Assembly (NCBI GenBank): GCA_964059195.1
Contig: CAXKWD010000011.1
Coordinates: forward strand, 11,130,451 to 11,194,450
Length of the DNA: 64,000 nt
Reading direction: 5' to 3'
Origin: Ectobius pallidus
Taxonomy: Eukaryota > Arthropoda > Insecta > Blattodea > Ectobiidae
The translations under genes and the position numbers were made by a program. Numbering within the stretch: position 1 is the first letter of the stretch; each line of letters begins with the position of its first letter. Shown one piece after another: positions 1-11,790 of the stretch. The notes under the pieces are model-generated. The model was not told the DNA's origin. It made no database searches and worked only from the letters and a program-made list of their open reading frames with translations.

Positions 1-344
1 TTCAGCTCCGAAACGGTTGTATGGTAACATGAGAGTGAGAAATAAAAATTTCCATAAAGACAATACAATCTTATGTAATCGGAATTTGTGTTTACCCCTC
101 CCAGGCATGGTGTGTAGAAGCAACGGAATGCAACATTCGACATCCTCTATAAGCCATAAAAAGCTATATCTAGCGTTTTCTGAGAGAATAGTTTGAGTGT
201 GATAAGTTGTTCTTCCTCATTTCAAGTTCTATGTAGGCCTACATATTATACAAGGCCCTAAAGTTTGAAAATCCAAAGTACTTCATAAGTTAATTTCAAA
301 TTACAAAATAAAAACCCGGGCGACACCGGACCTTTCAAGCTAGT

Positions 345-430
345 GATTTTATAAAAATTATTTAGGGAAACACATTCTGCACGTAACAAGGCAGCTTCTT
401 CCCCCTATCGCAATGCCTGATTCCTCTGGG
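345..430 (+). repeat. Diverged fragment related to the 8982-9823 MITE
   Basis: This stretch resembles 9546-9630, inside the long-TIR element at 8982-9823. Both run from an AAAATTATTTAG motif through a GAAACACAT block, then AACAAGGCA and a pyrimidine-rich CTTCC block. Similarity is roughly three quarters by eye and no ends were found here. The rest of 1-1300 shows no gene or repeat that I recognise. Confidence 0.4.
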
Positions 431-1313
431 ACAAAAATCAGGCATTTACAAAATAACGTGTAATTATTGCATCAGTGTATACATAGGCAGAACAAAAAGG
501 AACCTCTATACGTTATTGAAAGAGCATTTCATCTGCTTCCATATGTTCATATACCTTCTTTCTGTTCACATCCTAACGCCATTATATTCTGTTACTCCTG
601 CCGTTAAGAAATAAACTGCAGTAATGAACTGGTCTTCTAAATAAACCTTATCATATCAACATTTATTAGAAAGTTATTCCTATTAGCAACTACTCAAACT
701 CTCTGTGCATAATGCATTACATTTCACTTGATATTTAATTTAGTTACCACATTCTTTTAATTTCATTTTCACTGATGTGTTCACACTGCTTTAATTTCAC
801 TATCTGTTGCACACTAAAAAGCCAGACGCATATTCCTGGTGTTGATTTTTAGCAACGAATGGGCACTGATCCCTACAAGAGATTAAAAGTTTGTAATTTC
901 TTTTTTCTCCTTAATTCAATTCCTTCTGTTTTCCTGCCCCCTTACTCATATGATCTTCTGAGCAACTTTGTTTCGACCATGAGTCCACTGGGATAGAAAA
1001 ATTGACAGGCCTTCTCTCACTAGCTAATTTCTCTTCATTATACCTATCTCTTTCTTGTCCCTGGCTGACCAGCTGATTCATACGTGATGGTGATACTCTA
1101 TCCGTGGTGATGTCACATCTAGTGAAGAAGCTGATGATGTTTGGCCTTGATTGCTATCGCTGACACCTCGACACACGTCAGATCCTCGCATGCGGCTACC
1201 TGGACGTTCAGCGCTCTCATTTCCTACGTATTGCGTCTCTTGCAGTGCAGCTATTTCCTGACGCATTTCCTTCCTTGGTTTGTTGCTGTCCTTTAGTACC
1301 TTTTCGCTCTCCA

Positions 1314-1590
1314 CTATTTTTCTCCATCCACCCAAAGTTGTAGGTTGCGTACATAGGCTTTTCTCCCTGCCTGCTTTAGTTCTTTCAATCTGTGTACTAA
1401 TTGTCTCCTAATGTCCCTATCATCAACTGAGAGATCTTTATTCACAAAAATGTCACTCCCTTGTAACATCTTCGATCTTTTTAATACATCGTGGACAATC
1501 TGTGACGTGGCAAATCGTGCATTTATCATTCTTCTGCTCAGCCTCTATCCAACTCAAAATGCTTCGGTCACTTCCCTTCCTTGCAGAATT
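1314..1590 (-). pseudogene. LINE ORF1 C-terminal fragment
   Basis: The reverse strand reads a decayed ORF1-type peptide. It has the pattern IVHDVLKRSK, then G-S-D-I-F-V-N-K-D-L-S, then a basic helix and a final NLQLWVDGEK before a stop. That arrangement (INKDLS followed by R-N-L-x-L-W-V) is typical of the C-terminal nucleic-acid-binding domain of ORF1 proteins in R1/CR1/Jockey-type non-LTR retrotransposons. A related fragment lies at 21580-21795. No reverse transcriptase is attached, so this is a dead 5' part. The clade is inferred. Confidence 0.55.
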
Positions 1591-2378
1591 GACTGCATGG
1601 GAGAAGATCTACACACAGAAACATAGAAATAACCTCCAAAATTTCGATATCCCAGGGGAGAATGAGTTAGATCTAATTGGGAAACTTATGAAACCAGAAC
1701 AGCATCATCAGCTGGTACAAGACAGAAGTTAGGCAGTTGGATGTAGCTGACGATGAGAGGGAGGTTGTCTTGAAAACCGGTTACTAGTAAGTAATTAATA
1801 ATAATGAAGTAGTGAGTGTTCTTCAAGATCTTATTTATTAATAAAGTAGGTACATTTTGTGCTTACATTTAGATCAGATCACATTTTATTGCTCAAGAGA
1901 AGATATAAGGAACAAATTTCAACTTTCTAAACATATTCTGACTGAAAGCAATGCTAGAAATACCCAACTAAAAATAAGCCCATTGAGCCACAACAATCCA
2001 CTTGATAATGCTATGGGAGAGTACAACCTTCACCTAAACACAATGTTTACCAAGAAAGATATATCAGCTATGGCATTATAAATATTCAGATTCAGGTGGC
2101 TTTTTAAGATCTTTGAACGGAGAAACAGCTTTCCATCGTGTAAGAGCCATTGCCTCAGCCACCAACAACATGATTAAATTTGTGTGCGTGTTCTTAATGC
2201 TTACTGTTGTGAATTGAGCTTCAGTCTGAAGAAAACATTCAGTCTGAAGAAACCATGCTTTTATATTTTAACCCAGAAAGGTGGAATTTTCACAGTGTTT
2301 GCCTGTGAAATGTAAAAGGAATGCCGAATGTACTTTAAATCCACTACATAAGTAAGATATATTTGTTTTGACTTGTAG

Positions 2379-2639
2379 ACTTGTGAATATGTTGTCGTAT
2401 CTGGAGCCCGGCGCCAGGAGAACCGCTGGGATCCAAAGGATAATGAGCAAGTAGTTCCCGAGGACAAACAAACTTCAAAAAGACTGTACGATGATGCCAT
2501 GTTTAAACTGGAGCATGGACGCGATGACCATCAGCGTTCAAAGACAGTTGAGCCTACACTTGCAAGATTGACAGAGAAAAGAGACCGGCTGTGGCAGGAT
2601 GATTATGCAGCAAACTCCACATTACGACAGAAATTTAGA
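2379..2639 (+). CDS. YJU2B: YJU2B/CCDC130 homologue, internal exon
   Basis: This is an 87-codon internal exon, phase 0 at both ends, bounded by an acceptor (TTGTAG at 2373-2378) and a donor (GTAAGT at 2640). It encodes the stretch after the zinc-binding CWC16 core: VVVSGARRQENRWDP, DNEQV, DDAMFKLEHG, and a W-x-DDY-x-x-N-S-x-L-R-x-x-F-R block. This order is diagnostic of YJU2B (CCDC130), a nuclear splicing-associated protein paralogous to YJU2/CCDC94. The N-terminal exons with the CxxC zinc motifs are not in the window and must lie upstream. The next exon is 5.7 kb away, across an intron filled with repeats. Identification is by protein pattern only. Confidence 0.88.
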
Positions 2640-2959
2640 GTAAGTACTGACATCTCATTCATTGGCTCTATGTCTCCATCATTAGGCCTTCCATCATCTA
2701 TGCTTCTGTAGTGTGGCGGCCATGCGTTAAGACAAAGGCAACATAGAATAAACTAAATAAAATCCAACACTAGCGTGTTTGGGGATTATTCAAGGAGAGG
2801 CCGGAGTGACTACACATCATCTCTGGAGTTTAGACTGTTCGTCTTTTAAACATCCAAATATAGGACACAGAAAGATACTCAATAGACTAAGAAGTCACAG
2901 CCTATCCTCGCGATGAGCTGTGACAATATGAAGCCAAATTATAACTTTGACTCTGTGTA

Positions 2960-3790
2960 TAGGGTCAGTTTTCCACCCACAGACGATTGAACTCATGGCC
3001 CACAGGCTCCTGAGTGTGTCAAGGGGCTAGTCTGGTATACAGATGACTTCAAGACAAATGAAATATTTCATGCTGAAGTATTTGTTATTTTGGCCTGTGT
3101 TCAAGTTCTAGGGGTACCTTGGCTGCATGGTCGGATTTGTATCTGTTCTGACTGCCAGGATGCCCTGAAGTCACTATGTGCCAGTAAAACAAGGTCAAGG
3201 TTGGTACTATAGTGCCAAAGAACTTGGATATTCTCTGTTCCCGCTGCTCATTCCAGATATGCTCGGTTCATGGACATGCAGGAATTAGAGGCAATGATAT
3301 AGCTGATAAGCTGGCAAGGGAGGGCTTGGCCATTGTTTTCATTGGACCGGAACCTGTCCTTGGTATTGCTCCAAGAAGGGCCAGGAGTGAGATCACAGAG
3401 TGGATATTACACCAGCATGGCACTTTTTAGAGTAATCTTACTACTGCTGGGTAGGCTCGATCCATGTTCGAGACCTAGCAAAAATAACAGCAGGATTCTG
3501 TTAACTTTCAACTGGTTACAACTTAGAGGAGTAGTAGGTATGTTAACTGGACACAACACCCTAAAGAAACACCTACGTGTGATGAAGCTTAGTGCTGATC
3601 CCACATGTAGGAATTGTGGAAGAGAAGCTGAGACTTCTCTTTTACATATTGTGCAATTGCCAACCGTTGTCCACAATCTGACATTTTCTCTTGAACTTGG
3701 ATAAACTGAGACTTGAAGACATAAAAAGAATGAATCTGAGATCAATCCAGTCCTTTTTGAAGGTAACGGGACTTGGATAAATTCTCCAGT
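2960..3790 (+). pseudogene. LINE RNase H and C-terminal relic in the YJU2B intron
   Basis: The + strand reads a broken RNase H-like region around 3030-3320. It has SDCQDALKSL near the second catalytic Asp and a GHAGIRGNDIADKLAREG motif around the last catalytic Asp. The C-terminal part follows around 3500-3700, with a VVGMLTGHNTLKKHL block and a C-x2-C knuckle (PTCRNCGREAETSLLH). The reading frame shifts several times and contains stops. This combination is that of I/R1/LOA-type non-LTR retrotransposons with a terminal RNase H. It is a dead insertion in the intron, in the same orientation as the host gene. Confidence 0.7.
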
Positions 3791-3799
3791 AAAAGGGGC

Positions 3800-4990
3800 A
3801 CAATGGGACCAAAAGGGCTCGACCCATTTATTTTCATTTGTTCAAGATCGCATTCAGCAAAATTTAAATTCTCACATGAAAATAGATCTATTTATAGTAG
3901 ATAGAGAAGCGTAAGATTTGTATGTTATTTGTTTATATTTAAAGTAAACACACTTCATTGTTATGCAGATTGTAATGTATAGCAAATACAGTGAAATTTG
4001 CTATGAACAGACACTAAAACCCATGTACTCTTTAAACAAGACCATCGTAATTACTTCCACGGTGGGCTTAGTGTCAACATAGTAAAGGTAATTCTGTATG
4101 TAGACACTGCAAGTTGTTTATGCAATTTTTACGACTATAAAAGGAACAATTGACAGGGATGCAAACATCGTTGAAATGGCAGGGAAATTGAGTTTGTATT
4201 CTTACTGCTGGTAAGGGAATGTGGGATACACCTCTGATCAACTCTTCGCAATTGAGGAGCTAGTCAATAAGCACTGAAAAGTATATTGAATTGGAGTTAA
4301 CAGAGTGAAGTTATAAAACATGATAATTATATAAGGAGTTGAAATTGACACTAAACTTCACTTTTGATATGGTTTACCTAAACTAGCTTTGGCATTGCTG
4401 CTACCATATTCAACAGCTATACTTCATCTCCTGTGGACACTGAACGAATTTGGAGATAAGGTTATCATGAGTCAGGATGTTGAAGATCATGAGTTGTTTC
4501 CTCTTATTAATAATAAAATGTTCTTCCGGACTGAAAGCTCCTTGTAATCTGAAAAATTGGTATTGTGCGCTTAGTTTGTGCAGTGAATCTGACCATGTAT
4601 GCGTGCGACAGTACATTAATATTGACTTTGGGAACAAACCTAGTGTTAACTGAAATTACATGAAAGACACAATGTTTTCCGAGAAAAGACAGTAGCAAAG
4701 CAAGAGTTTGGGTTCCAAAACGTACTAAAAGTGTCAAGAAGCACACAGTTTTAGTAAGGCACTACAAAATATTAAATGTTGGAAATAATGATGAAGTACC
4801 AGTAGTCTAATTTTAACATAACATACCATAAAGTTCTGCCCTTTAATTCTTACTTTCACACTCTATGTGCTGTATTCTTCTGCAGTTGTGTGGGAGCATC
4901 AGCGATGTTAAAGGGAAAGAATCTTAACTACAAACGTACTTCAGGAGGGGAAACGTGATGTGTGTACTCTCGGTATAATAAAATTTACCA
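3800..4990. other. Intron stretch without recognised features
   Basis: AT-rich intron sequence of the YJU2B gene. I see no coding pattern, tandem repeat or terminal inverted repeat that I can support. Confidence 0.5.
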
Positions 4991-5861
4991 TATTTTCCCA
5001 TGTATAAGACACGCTTTACCTGTAAAATAGGCCTTAAAATGGGGTGCGCCTTACATAACAAAAGTACAAAATATCACAACTTAATGTCCATAACCGCAAT
5101 ACAAAAATTTTCATTAATTATGTTTTCCTCAACTTTACACAACTTGTCGGATTATGACAAAAAAAGTAATAGGGCAAGCTTCTGGCTCCATTTTTTTGTG
5201 GGATTATGGCAAACAGTGTCATAGGGCAAGTGAGTCCAAGTTCAAGTAATTCCATTTTACATTGTTTGAGGGTTATCAGTAGAGCCCAGATTTTTAGGCT
5301 TTTATAACAGGTAATTTAGCCATTTATTTTTGTTTAGCCATCTTATTAAAACAAACAATGATCACTAATATTAACACCGAAAATTGCATTATAATGTCAA
5401 CACAGATATTCTTGTTGTTTTTTTGTTGTTGTGTTTTTTAAGCAAAATAAACAAGGAACTATTCCTTATATCAGCACTTAAAAAAACAGAATGAAAAATT
5501 GAGATATTTACCCTTTAATGATACAGTTATTCAATACACCACTCAATTCACTTCCGATCTACAAAAATAAGTAGACTCGAGTGTCATGAATTTGTTCTTT
5601 AACATACTTCTCTCTCTCTCCCGTTGGTCGCAATTTGTTATTTTAAAATTGAAACAACAATGGATTATATGCAGAATTCAAAGTATTGCAGATGGCTCAA
5701 GTTTAATTTCCTTGCGACGGCGAGGCGCACATATACATTGGTAATTTCAGTGTGCTGTATAAATTTGTTTTTATTATGTCTTTTCTTAAAATGCACTTAT
5801 TCACATATTTATTTTACTTTGCATTAATTGGAAAATGTATTTAAAAATCGTGTTTTTCTGC

Positions 5862-6526
5862 AAAAAGTCCTCTTTAGCTCCTATTTTTCCAGCAAAAGTC
5901 CTCTTTAGCCCCTTTTAGGCCCTTCAGTCAGATTTAGCCCTTTTTAGGTTCTATAAAATTTATATATTCGGAAGCAAGGGGCATGAAACGGAAAAGTACT
6001 TTAAAATGTTCTAATTAGGAAGCTGGGAAAAAATAGGTTATAACCTTAAAATCCGAGCCCTAGTTATCAGATTTATTTGATTATGCTGGCTCATCTGAAT
6101 ATCAGCACATCTCCCACCTAGAGTAATCTGTATTATTAAACTTCAAAGTTTAATGTTATTTCCTAAACAAAAAAAATTAATCAGAAATAAAAGGAAAGTC
6201 CTCTTTAGCTCCTATTTTTTCAGCAAAAGTCCTCTTTAGCCCCCTTTTAGGCCCTTCAGTTAGATTTAGCCCTTTTTAGGTTCTATAAAATTTATATATT
6301 CGGAAGCAAGGGGCATGAAACGGAAAAGTACGTTAAAATGTTCTAATTAGGAAGCTGGGAAAAAATAGGTTAAAACCTTAAAATCTGAGCCCTAGTTATC
6401 AGATTTATTTGATCATGCTGGCTCATCTGAATATCAGCACATCTCCCACCTAGAGTAATCTGTATTATTAAACTTCAAAGTTTAATGTTATTTCCTAAAC
6501 AAAACAAAAATTAATCAGAAATAAAA
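5862..6526 (+). repeat. Two-copy tandem duplication, about 331 bp unit
   Basis: The unit at 5862-6192 is repeated directly at 6193-6526, offset 331 bp, with only a few substitutions and small indels. Each unit starts with a doubled GTCCTCTTTAGC motif and ends in AATCAGAAATAAAA. High identity suggests a recent duplication. No coding potential is seen. It lies in the YJU2B intron. Confidence 0.85.
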
Positions 6527-7035
6527 TGAAAACGGAATGAAATAATCAATGTGAATTTAGTGCTTTTATTAGGCATTGGTTGAGTTCATTAGAGTCGTGC
6601 CATTGGTCAACATGTGAGTGCAGAGCCATGTAGCACTGATCATCATCATACTATCTATTTATTGTTATTAACAATTACTTCAAGTTTTTGTAATTTGTGG
6701 TTTAGGGAAAAATATTTGTTTCAATATCTTTTATTAAATAACATAAATGTGGCATACAATTTACGTTACAGAACATTTAATATATGATCTACGTAATTTT
6801 CCTGTATTATAGTGACATTTTCTCTTTTCATCTTCAATATTGGCCTAATTTATTTATTGTTAAACCAAATGCTGTTCATTTTCGAATGCAACAAAGACTA
6901 AACTAAACATGTTATGACATGTGTTTTCAATTTCCACTGTAAAAGATCATCTTACTCAACATTTTAATACGTTGTATTTCACACATAATCAGATAACATA
7001 TTAAAGTAGCTTTGTTACAATATTTTTACATTGCT

Positions 7036-7057
7036 GGCTCTCTCTCTCTCTCTCTCT
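7036..7057 (+). repeat. (CT)n microsatellite
   Basis: A run of about ten CT dinucleotides, simple sequence only. Confidence 0.9.
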
Positions 7058-7689
7058 TCTAATCACTGTGATTTGAACTTTCAATTGGTTCTTCACTACA
7101 ATTACATTTTTTTTCACATTGGTAATTGTTTGCTCTCCTCAGATGGGAAAACGACATTTGACACATCTTACATTTGTTTTTCGATTTTTACTTTTAGCAC
7201 AGAACAACAGTACAATTTCATACCTCTGTACTCCATAAAAATTAACATGACAATGGGACAGTCATGTAATGCAAACGGTCAACATGTGAGCCATGCACTC
7301 AGTTCATTGATACGTACCACATTTTCTGCCATCTGTAGGGAAATGAAATGTTTGAACACTTCAGAACGTATATCAACTTATTCCATAATTAAGCAGTGAA
7401 AGGTATACAGTATCTTACTCTATTGGCTTTAATGGTAAACATTAGAAAACACTGTGAAATAAAAAGTGAGCACAGTGCTCACACATCGAGCAGTAGCAGG
7501 TTATTATTTTTGGTTATAGTAAAAAAGTGCAGGAAAATAAGAATTTTCTGACCTCAGTAGCCTATTTGAAAACACTTAAATATCAAGCACTAACTTTTCC
7601 TGTTTAAATGTAGATTTTAGAACAAAAAACATTTCATTAGTGATAATACAGCATTGTAGGTCTACCTACTATTAAAAGTCTACCTGTGT

Positions 7690-7930
7690 GTGCCGAGATT
7701 ACGCTGTAATAAACTACTGGCTATACTATAAATATTACAAATGGTTTGGAACTTAACACAGTGAAGTGAATCAATATTTTATTAATATGAGTTGATTAGC
7801 ACACTTGAACTTCACTTGGGCAAGATTATGCTGTAACAAACTACTGGCTATACTAAAAATATTATAAATGGTTTGGAACTTAACACAGTGAAGTGAATTA
7901 ACTCGTATTAATAAAATACTGGCTATACCA
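7690..7930 (+). repeat. Two-copy tandem repeat, about 127 bp unit
   Basis: A block containing AAACTACTGGCTATACTA, then AATGGTTTGGAACTTAACA and CAGTGAAGTGAAT, occurs twice (AAACTACTGG at 7711 and 7838). A partial third TACTGGCTATACC follows near 7917. It is non-coding intron sequence inside the candidate 4991-8052 element. Confidence 0.75.
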
Positions 7931-8364
7931 TTAATATCCAAGTGAGTAGTTCAAAGTTGCATTTGTTTACGAAAAAGTGTCTTTTCTTAAAACATGGTGT
8001 TAAATTTTGGGGGGCTTCTTATACAGATATGTGGCTTATACACCAGAAAATAGAGTAGATTGAATAGAGTTTTGGCATTTTTCATTAGGACTCACAATAT
8101 GATTAACCCTTTGCAAAGCGAATACAGATATGACCATGTGTGAGACTTTGAATTTCCCATACTTTATTTCATCATATTGTGCATAGAGGTATAGAACATA
8201 ATCCCTTTGAATGCTTCCCTGTGGAATTATCATTTTGAAAGTACCGGTATTGAATAGTTAATTGAAACGAATGGATTTATTATTTCAAGGGATCGCTCTC
8301 TCTATCTATTAGCTACTAGAAAATATTTTGTGTTGAATGTACATGTATGTATTTGTATTTACAG

Positions 8365-8425
8365 GAGGAAACTAAGGAGTTGAAAGCCAAGGAAGCAAGA
8401 AATTCTTCGGCTCTTCAAAATAATG
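8365..8425 (+). CDS. YJU2B: YJU2B/CCDC130 homologue, short internal exon
   Basis: A 61-nt exon between an acceptor (TTTACAG ending at 8364) and a donor (GGTAAT, GT at 8426). It enters in phase 0 and leaves with one base of a split codon. It reads EETKELKAKEARNSSALQNN. This matches the charged segment after the F-R block in YJU2B proteins, where an acidic/lysine run is followed by an A-L-Q. Phase agrees with the exons at 2379-2639 and 11791-12005. Vertebrate homologues have about a dozen further residues before the next conserved block, so a small exon could be missing from this model. Confidence 0.75.
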
Positions 8426-8981
8426 GTAATTGTTTTATCTTGTAACTGTATAATTTATTTTATTGCTTTTTGTTCAAATACTACAGATTTGTAACGAGAT
8501 TCCAAGTGCGTGAAAATTGCAAAGTGAGTTGAAAATATTAAAAGAAATTCTGTTCTGTTTTCCTTAATAAATATTGTCCTCTGCTGTAGTATTTATAATG
8601 TTGGATTCAGTCAATATAAATGGCACCAGGACTTGAAACAAATCAATATACAAAATGTATTATGAATATAACATTGAACATGATATGCATAATATCAAAT
8701 GTCTACAGTGCCCAAATACTGACCTCTAAAACATTACTTAGTTTTTTCTTATTTCATGATAATTATTAATAATTCAAGCTCGCTCATAACAAGCAATAAA
8801 CCTGGTTCACTATCAATTAACCATAGCTAGTTAAGGAGAGAGTGCTTCAGATTATTTCCCTTCTTTGTTATAGACCAAAAGTTAGTCAGCTATAGTTCAT
8901 AAATAGCAGTGTTATTTTTTATTTTAACAAAAATAAGCAATTTTTTTAAATGTGGAAAGAATGATCTTTGAAAAGGTCTTA

Positions 8982-9823
8982 CAAGGGAACCGTATGAGTT
9001 TTCATGTTGAAACCCACCCTCTAATATTGTATATCGGTAGGTATTCATTCCACATAGACACATGTAAAAAATTAGCTGCTCATATAAACTTTTAGTGAGT
9101 GAAAATTAATTCCGAATCTTGTAAATTCGAAATATTGAGTAGCCTCTTACAGCTGTCAGTGGGAGAAGGTAGCAGCCTTCTCTGTCTAGCGCGCACTTGG
9201 CATCGGCTGTCACAGTTTTCTTGAATCCCTATAATGGGGCCTATAATGAGTACAGTTGTTATGTAGTATGTTAGTCCGAGTTCCTACGTAGTATGTTGGT
9301 CCGAGTTCTTAACACTTAAAGACTTTTATCTGGACAATAAATGTCAACATTGAAAATAAGTTGATTGAAGCACTGGTATTGTGATTCGCTGTGCATGGGA
9401 AATATTTTCAAATATCATGCAAATTGACTGGTCACACTTCTATAACACCTACATACTCTTAACAGTCATCTTAAGCAACCCCTCAGTGTCTGTACAGATT
9501 ATATAGTTTTAAAATGCGGAAATAATAAGAACAAATAAATGATTGTATAAAAATTATTTAGTGAAACACATTTCACGAGTAACAAGGCATCTCCTTCCCT
9601 CTATCACACACCCTGACCCCAATATCCCATGAACCCAGCATGCAGGCTACTCACGCGAGCTCTACAAGTGCCGTTGTTGTTTACTAACGGACCATAACAA
9701 ACGTTTTCACCCACAGTTCGTATGAGCAGCTAATTTGTTGCAGGTGTCCATCTATAGCGAAGACCTATCGATGTGCAAAATTTGAGGGTAGGTTTCAATA
9801 CGACAACCTGTATGGTTCCCTTG
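8982..9823. mobile_element. Long-TIR MITE with TTA target duplication
   Basis: Both ends begin CAAGGGAACC and stay related for about 115 bp in inverted orientation (8982-9096 against 9705-9823). Shared blocks include AAACC(C/T)ACCCTC and AATTAGCTGCTCATA. TTA flanks both sides (8979-8981 and 9824-9826), a 3-bp duplication like that of PIF/Harbinger elements. The interior, 842 bp in all, carries no transposase. It lies in the YJU2B intron. Confidence 0.75.
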
Positions 9824-9996
9824 TTAGCAAAACTTAATAAATTTAGCCACAAATTGTTATAAATCAGCACAAAGATAACTTGTTTAGCTCTGAATTCTCA
9901 AGGAAAATTTGCCAATTCAAATAAACAAATTGTAAACGAAAACTCCAAACATTCCAGATGATATTCTAAAGAATCAGATTCGGATAAAAAAGAGTG

Positions 9997-10270
9997 GTGG
10001 AGATTCAAGATGAGTACAGTAGAGAGCAGGATGATGGGGCTTGACAACCAAAAAGCTTTTAAAAGTGAGAGGTGGAGATTCTAGATGTGTTCCAGTAGAG
10101 AGCAGGGTGATAAGGCTTAACAATAACATAGCTTGTGAAAGTGAGAGGTGGAGATTCTAGATGTGTTCCAGAGAACAGGGTGATAGCTTGTGAAAGTTTG
10201 ATGTGGAGATTATAGGTGTGTTCCAGAGAACATGATGATAATGCGTAACAACAATATCGCGTGCGAAAAT
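9997..10270 (+). repeat. Minisatellite, four units of about 55-76 bp
   Basis: GTGGAGATT-starting units begin at 9997, 10072, 10148 and 10203. Each contains GTTCCAG or GTACAGT, AGAGAACA/AGAGCAGG and GATGAT/GTGATA blocks. Units vary in length, with the third shortened. No coding pattern or CRISPR-like constant spacing. Confidence 0.75.
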
Positions 10271-10279
10271 GAGTGAATA

Positions 10280-11160
10280 GAACATGTACTCACACTGTAT
10301 AATTTCATTTTCACAGTTTCAAGTGGTGCACAGTACCTGAGTGAAAATAAAATTCTCTTATGTTAACATGAAGGGGCCCATTTTGGAAATCAAGTTTTTC
10401 GACATATCCATTTCCACAAAATATTCACAGAAATCAAGGTAAAAAATTAACACAGAAACATATTCGACTCACCCCTTGGCATAGAAGTAGTCACTAGAAT
10501 TAATTTTTGACCCAACCTCGATATTGAGTTGCATTTCTCAGAAAGTCTCTAAAATGAACAGCAGCATTTCTCGGAACAGTTCACTAAATAAAGAGACACC
10601 ATTCTTGGAGTTTGTCATTAAAATTAACAGTGACAGTTGGTGAGAAGTTCGCACATTTTGATCAATGTGTATGAACCAGCAATTTTAAAATAGTCACTAA
10701 CTTTTTAGAGTTGGAATGCATGTAACTAGATTACCATCTCGAACAGCTGTTTGTATGTAATTGTTTGGTGTGTTAGTATTTTCATGTTTTTTCCCCAGTG
10801 GTAGCAGAAAAGTATGCTTTACTCATCCAGTGAAGAATCTCTGAAATTTAGAAAGACTTTCCTTCTGCTTGTCTTTTCGAACTCTTCCTCAATTCTCCAA
10901 TGTTGCACTTATCACACCCAAACAGTAAGCGTAACAAATTGGATTGACCTTCAAAAGCAGTGACTTCATGATCTGTTCTCAAGTTGGAATTTCATATTTA
11001 AGTTACGTGTTTTCACTTGCCTTCAGCTGAATCGTTTTCGGTTGGTATTTTGAATTTTCCAATGTAATGAGAACATAAGTATCAAAATAAATTGATAGAC
11101 ATTATCAGTAAGCTGGTTGGCCACTACAGTGTAAGGAATGTGGCATGTTTTGCACTTTAC
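10280..11160. other. Intron stretch without recognised features
   Basis: AT-rich intron sequence between the minisatellite and the hAT MITE. Nothing supportable was found on either strand. Confidence 0.45.
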
Positions 11161-11175
11161 TTATGTACCGGTACC

Positions 11176-11725
11176 TAGTGGCGTACCAAGGCTACTTGGC
11201 GCCCAGGGCTAATTAGATGGTAGTCGCCCCCTAACACTAAAAGGTTCAAGGTTTAATGAGTTTAATTTAAACACAATTTAATGTTCACAATTATTTATTT
11301 TTAATAAGTAGTATGTTGCTTTGACACATTATAAAGAGAAAAATACGAATGAAATAAAACAGTAAATATTAAAAGGTTAGTTTGTTTGAAAAAAATAAAT
11401 AAAAATAATAATAATAATAAGCAACATCACGTTCAATTGATACAATTGCTAAATTACACCGTAAACTTTTCCTTTGTGCTCGGCACCCACGACCTATTTC
11501 GTATTGTATATAAATAGTTTAAAACGAAACTTTTATTTCATTTCTAAATAATATTACTGCAGTATTTAGCAAAGTAATAAAGAAAATTTGACCAATAAAA
11601 ACCTTATATTTTGCCTGAAAAAATTATTATTTTTAACTAAAAAAATATGTTTTTCAATTTTGGCGCCCCCTCTTTACGGCGCCCGGTGCAGCCGCCCCAT
11701 TCGCACCCCCGTTGGTACGCCACTG
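11176..11725. mobile_element. hAT MITE (TIR CAGTGGCGTACCAA)
   Basis: Terminal inverted repeats read TAGTGGCGTACCAA on the left and CAGTGGCGTACCAA (reverse complement) on the right. A perfect 8-bp target duplication CCGGTACC lies at 11168-11175 and 11726-11733. The interior (550 bp) is AT-rich with GC-rich subterminal blocks and no transposase. It sits 65 bp before the last YJU2B exon. The same TIR appears on the large element at 39435-45690. Confidence 0.88.
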
Positions 11726-11790
11726 CCGGTACCTTATGTTCAGATGGGATTCATGTTTATAATGAAGCTATGTTTAAATTTTGATTGCAG

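Larger units (their letters stand above)
4991..8052. mobile_element. Candidate 3.1-kb element with short TIRs
   Basis: The left end at 4991-5008 (TATTTTCCCATGTATAAG) is matched in inverted orientation at 8035-8052 with 15 of 18 identical bases. The interior is AT-rich. It holds a 331-bp tandem duplication, a second smaller tandem repeat and no recognised transposase. No clean target-site duplication could be read, so the two ends may belong to separate insertions. Confidence 0.35.

Noticed and set aside
7031..7399. 122-codon + strand frame
   Set aside because: No recognisable domain, and it begins in a CT microsatellite. A short C-x-K...C-x-x-C pattern on the opposite strand hinted at a transposase tail but was too weak to call.
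9997..10270. CRISPR-like array
   Set aside because: Units vary from 55 to 76 bp, with no constant repeat and unique spacers; it is an ordinary minisatellite in an animal intron.
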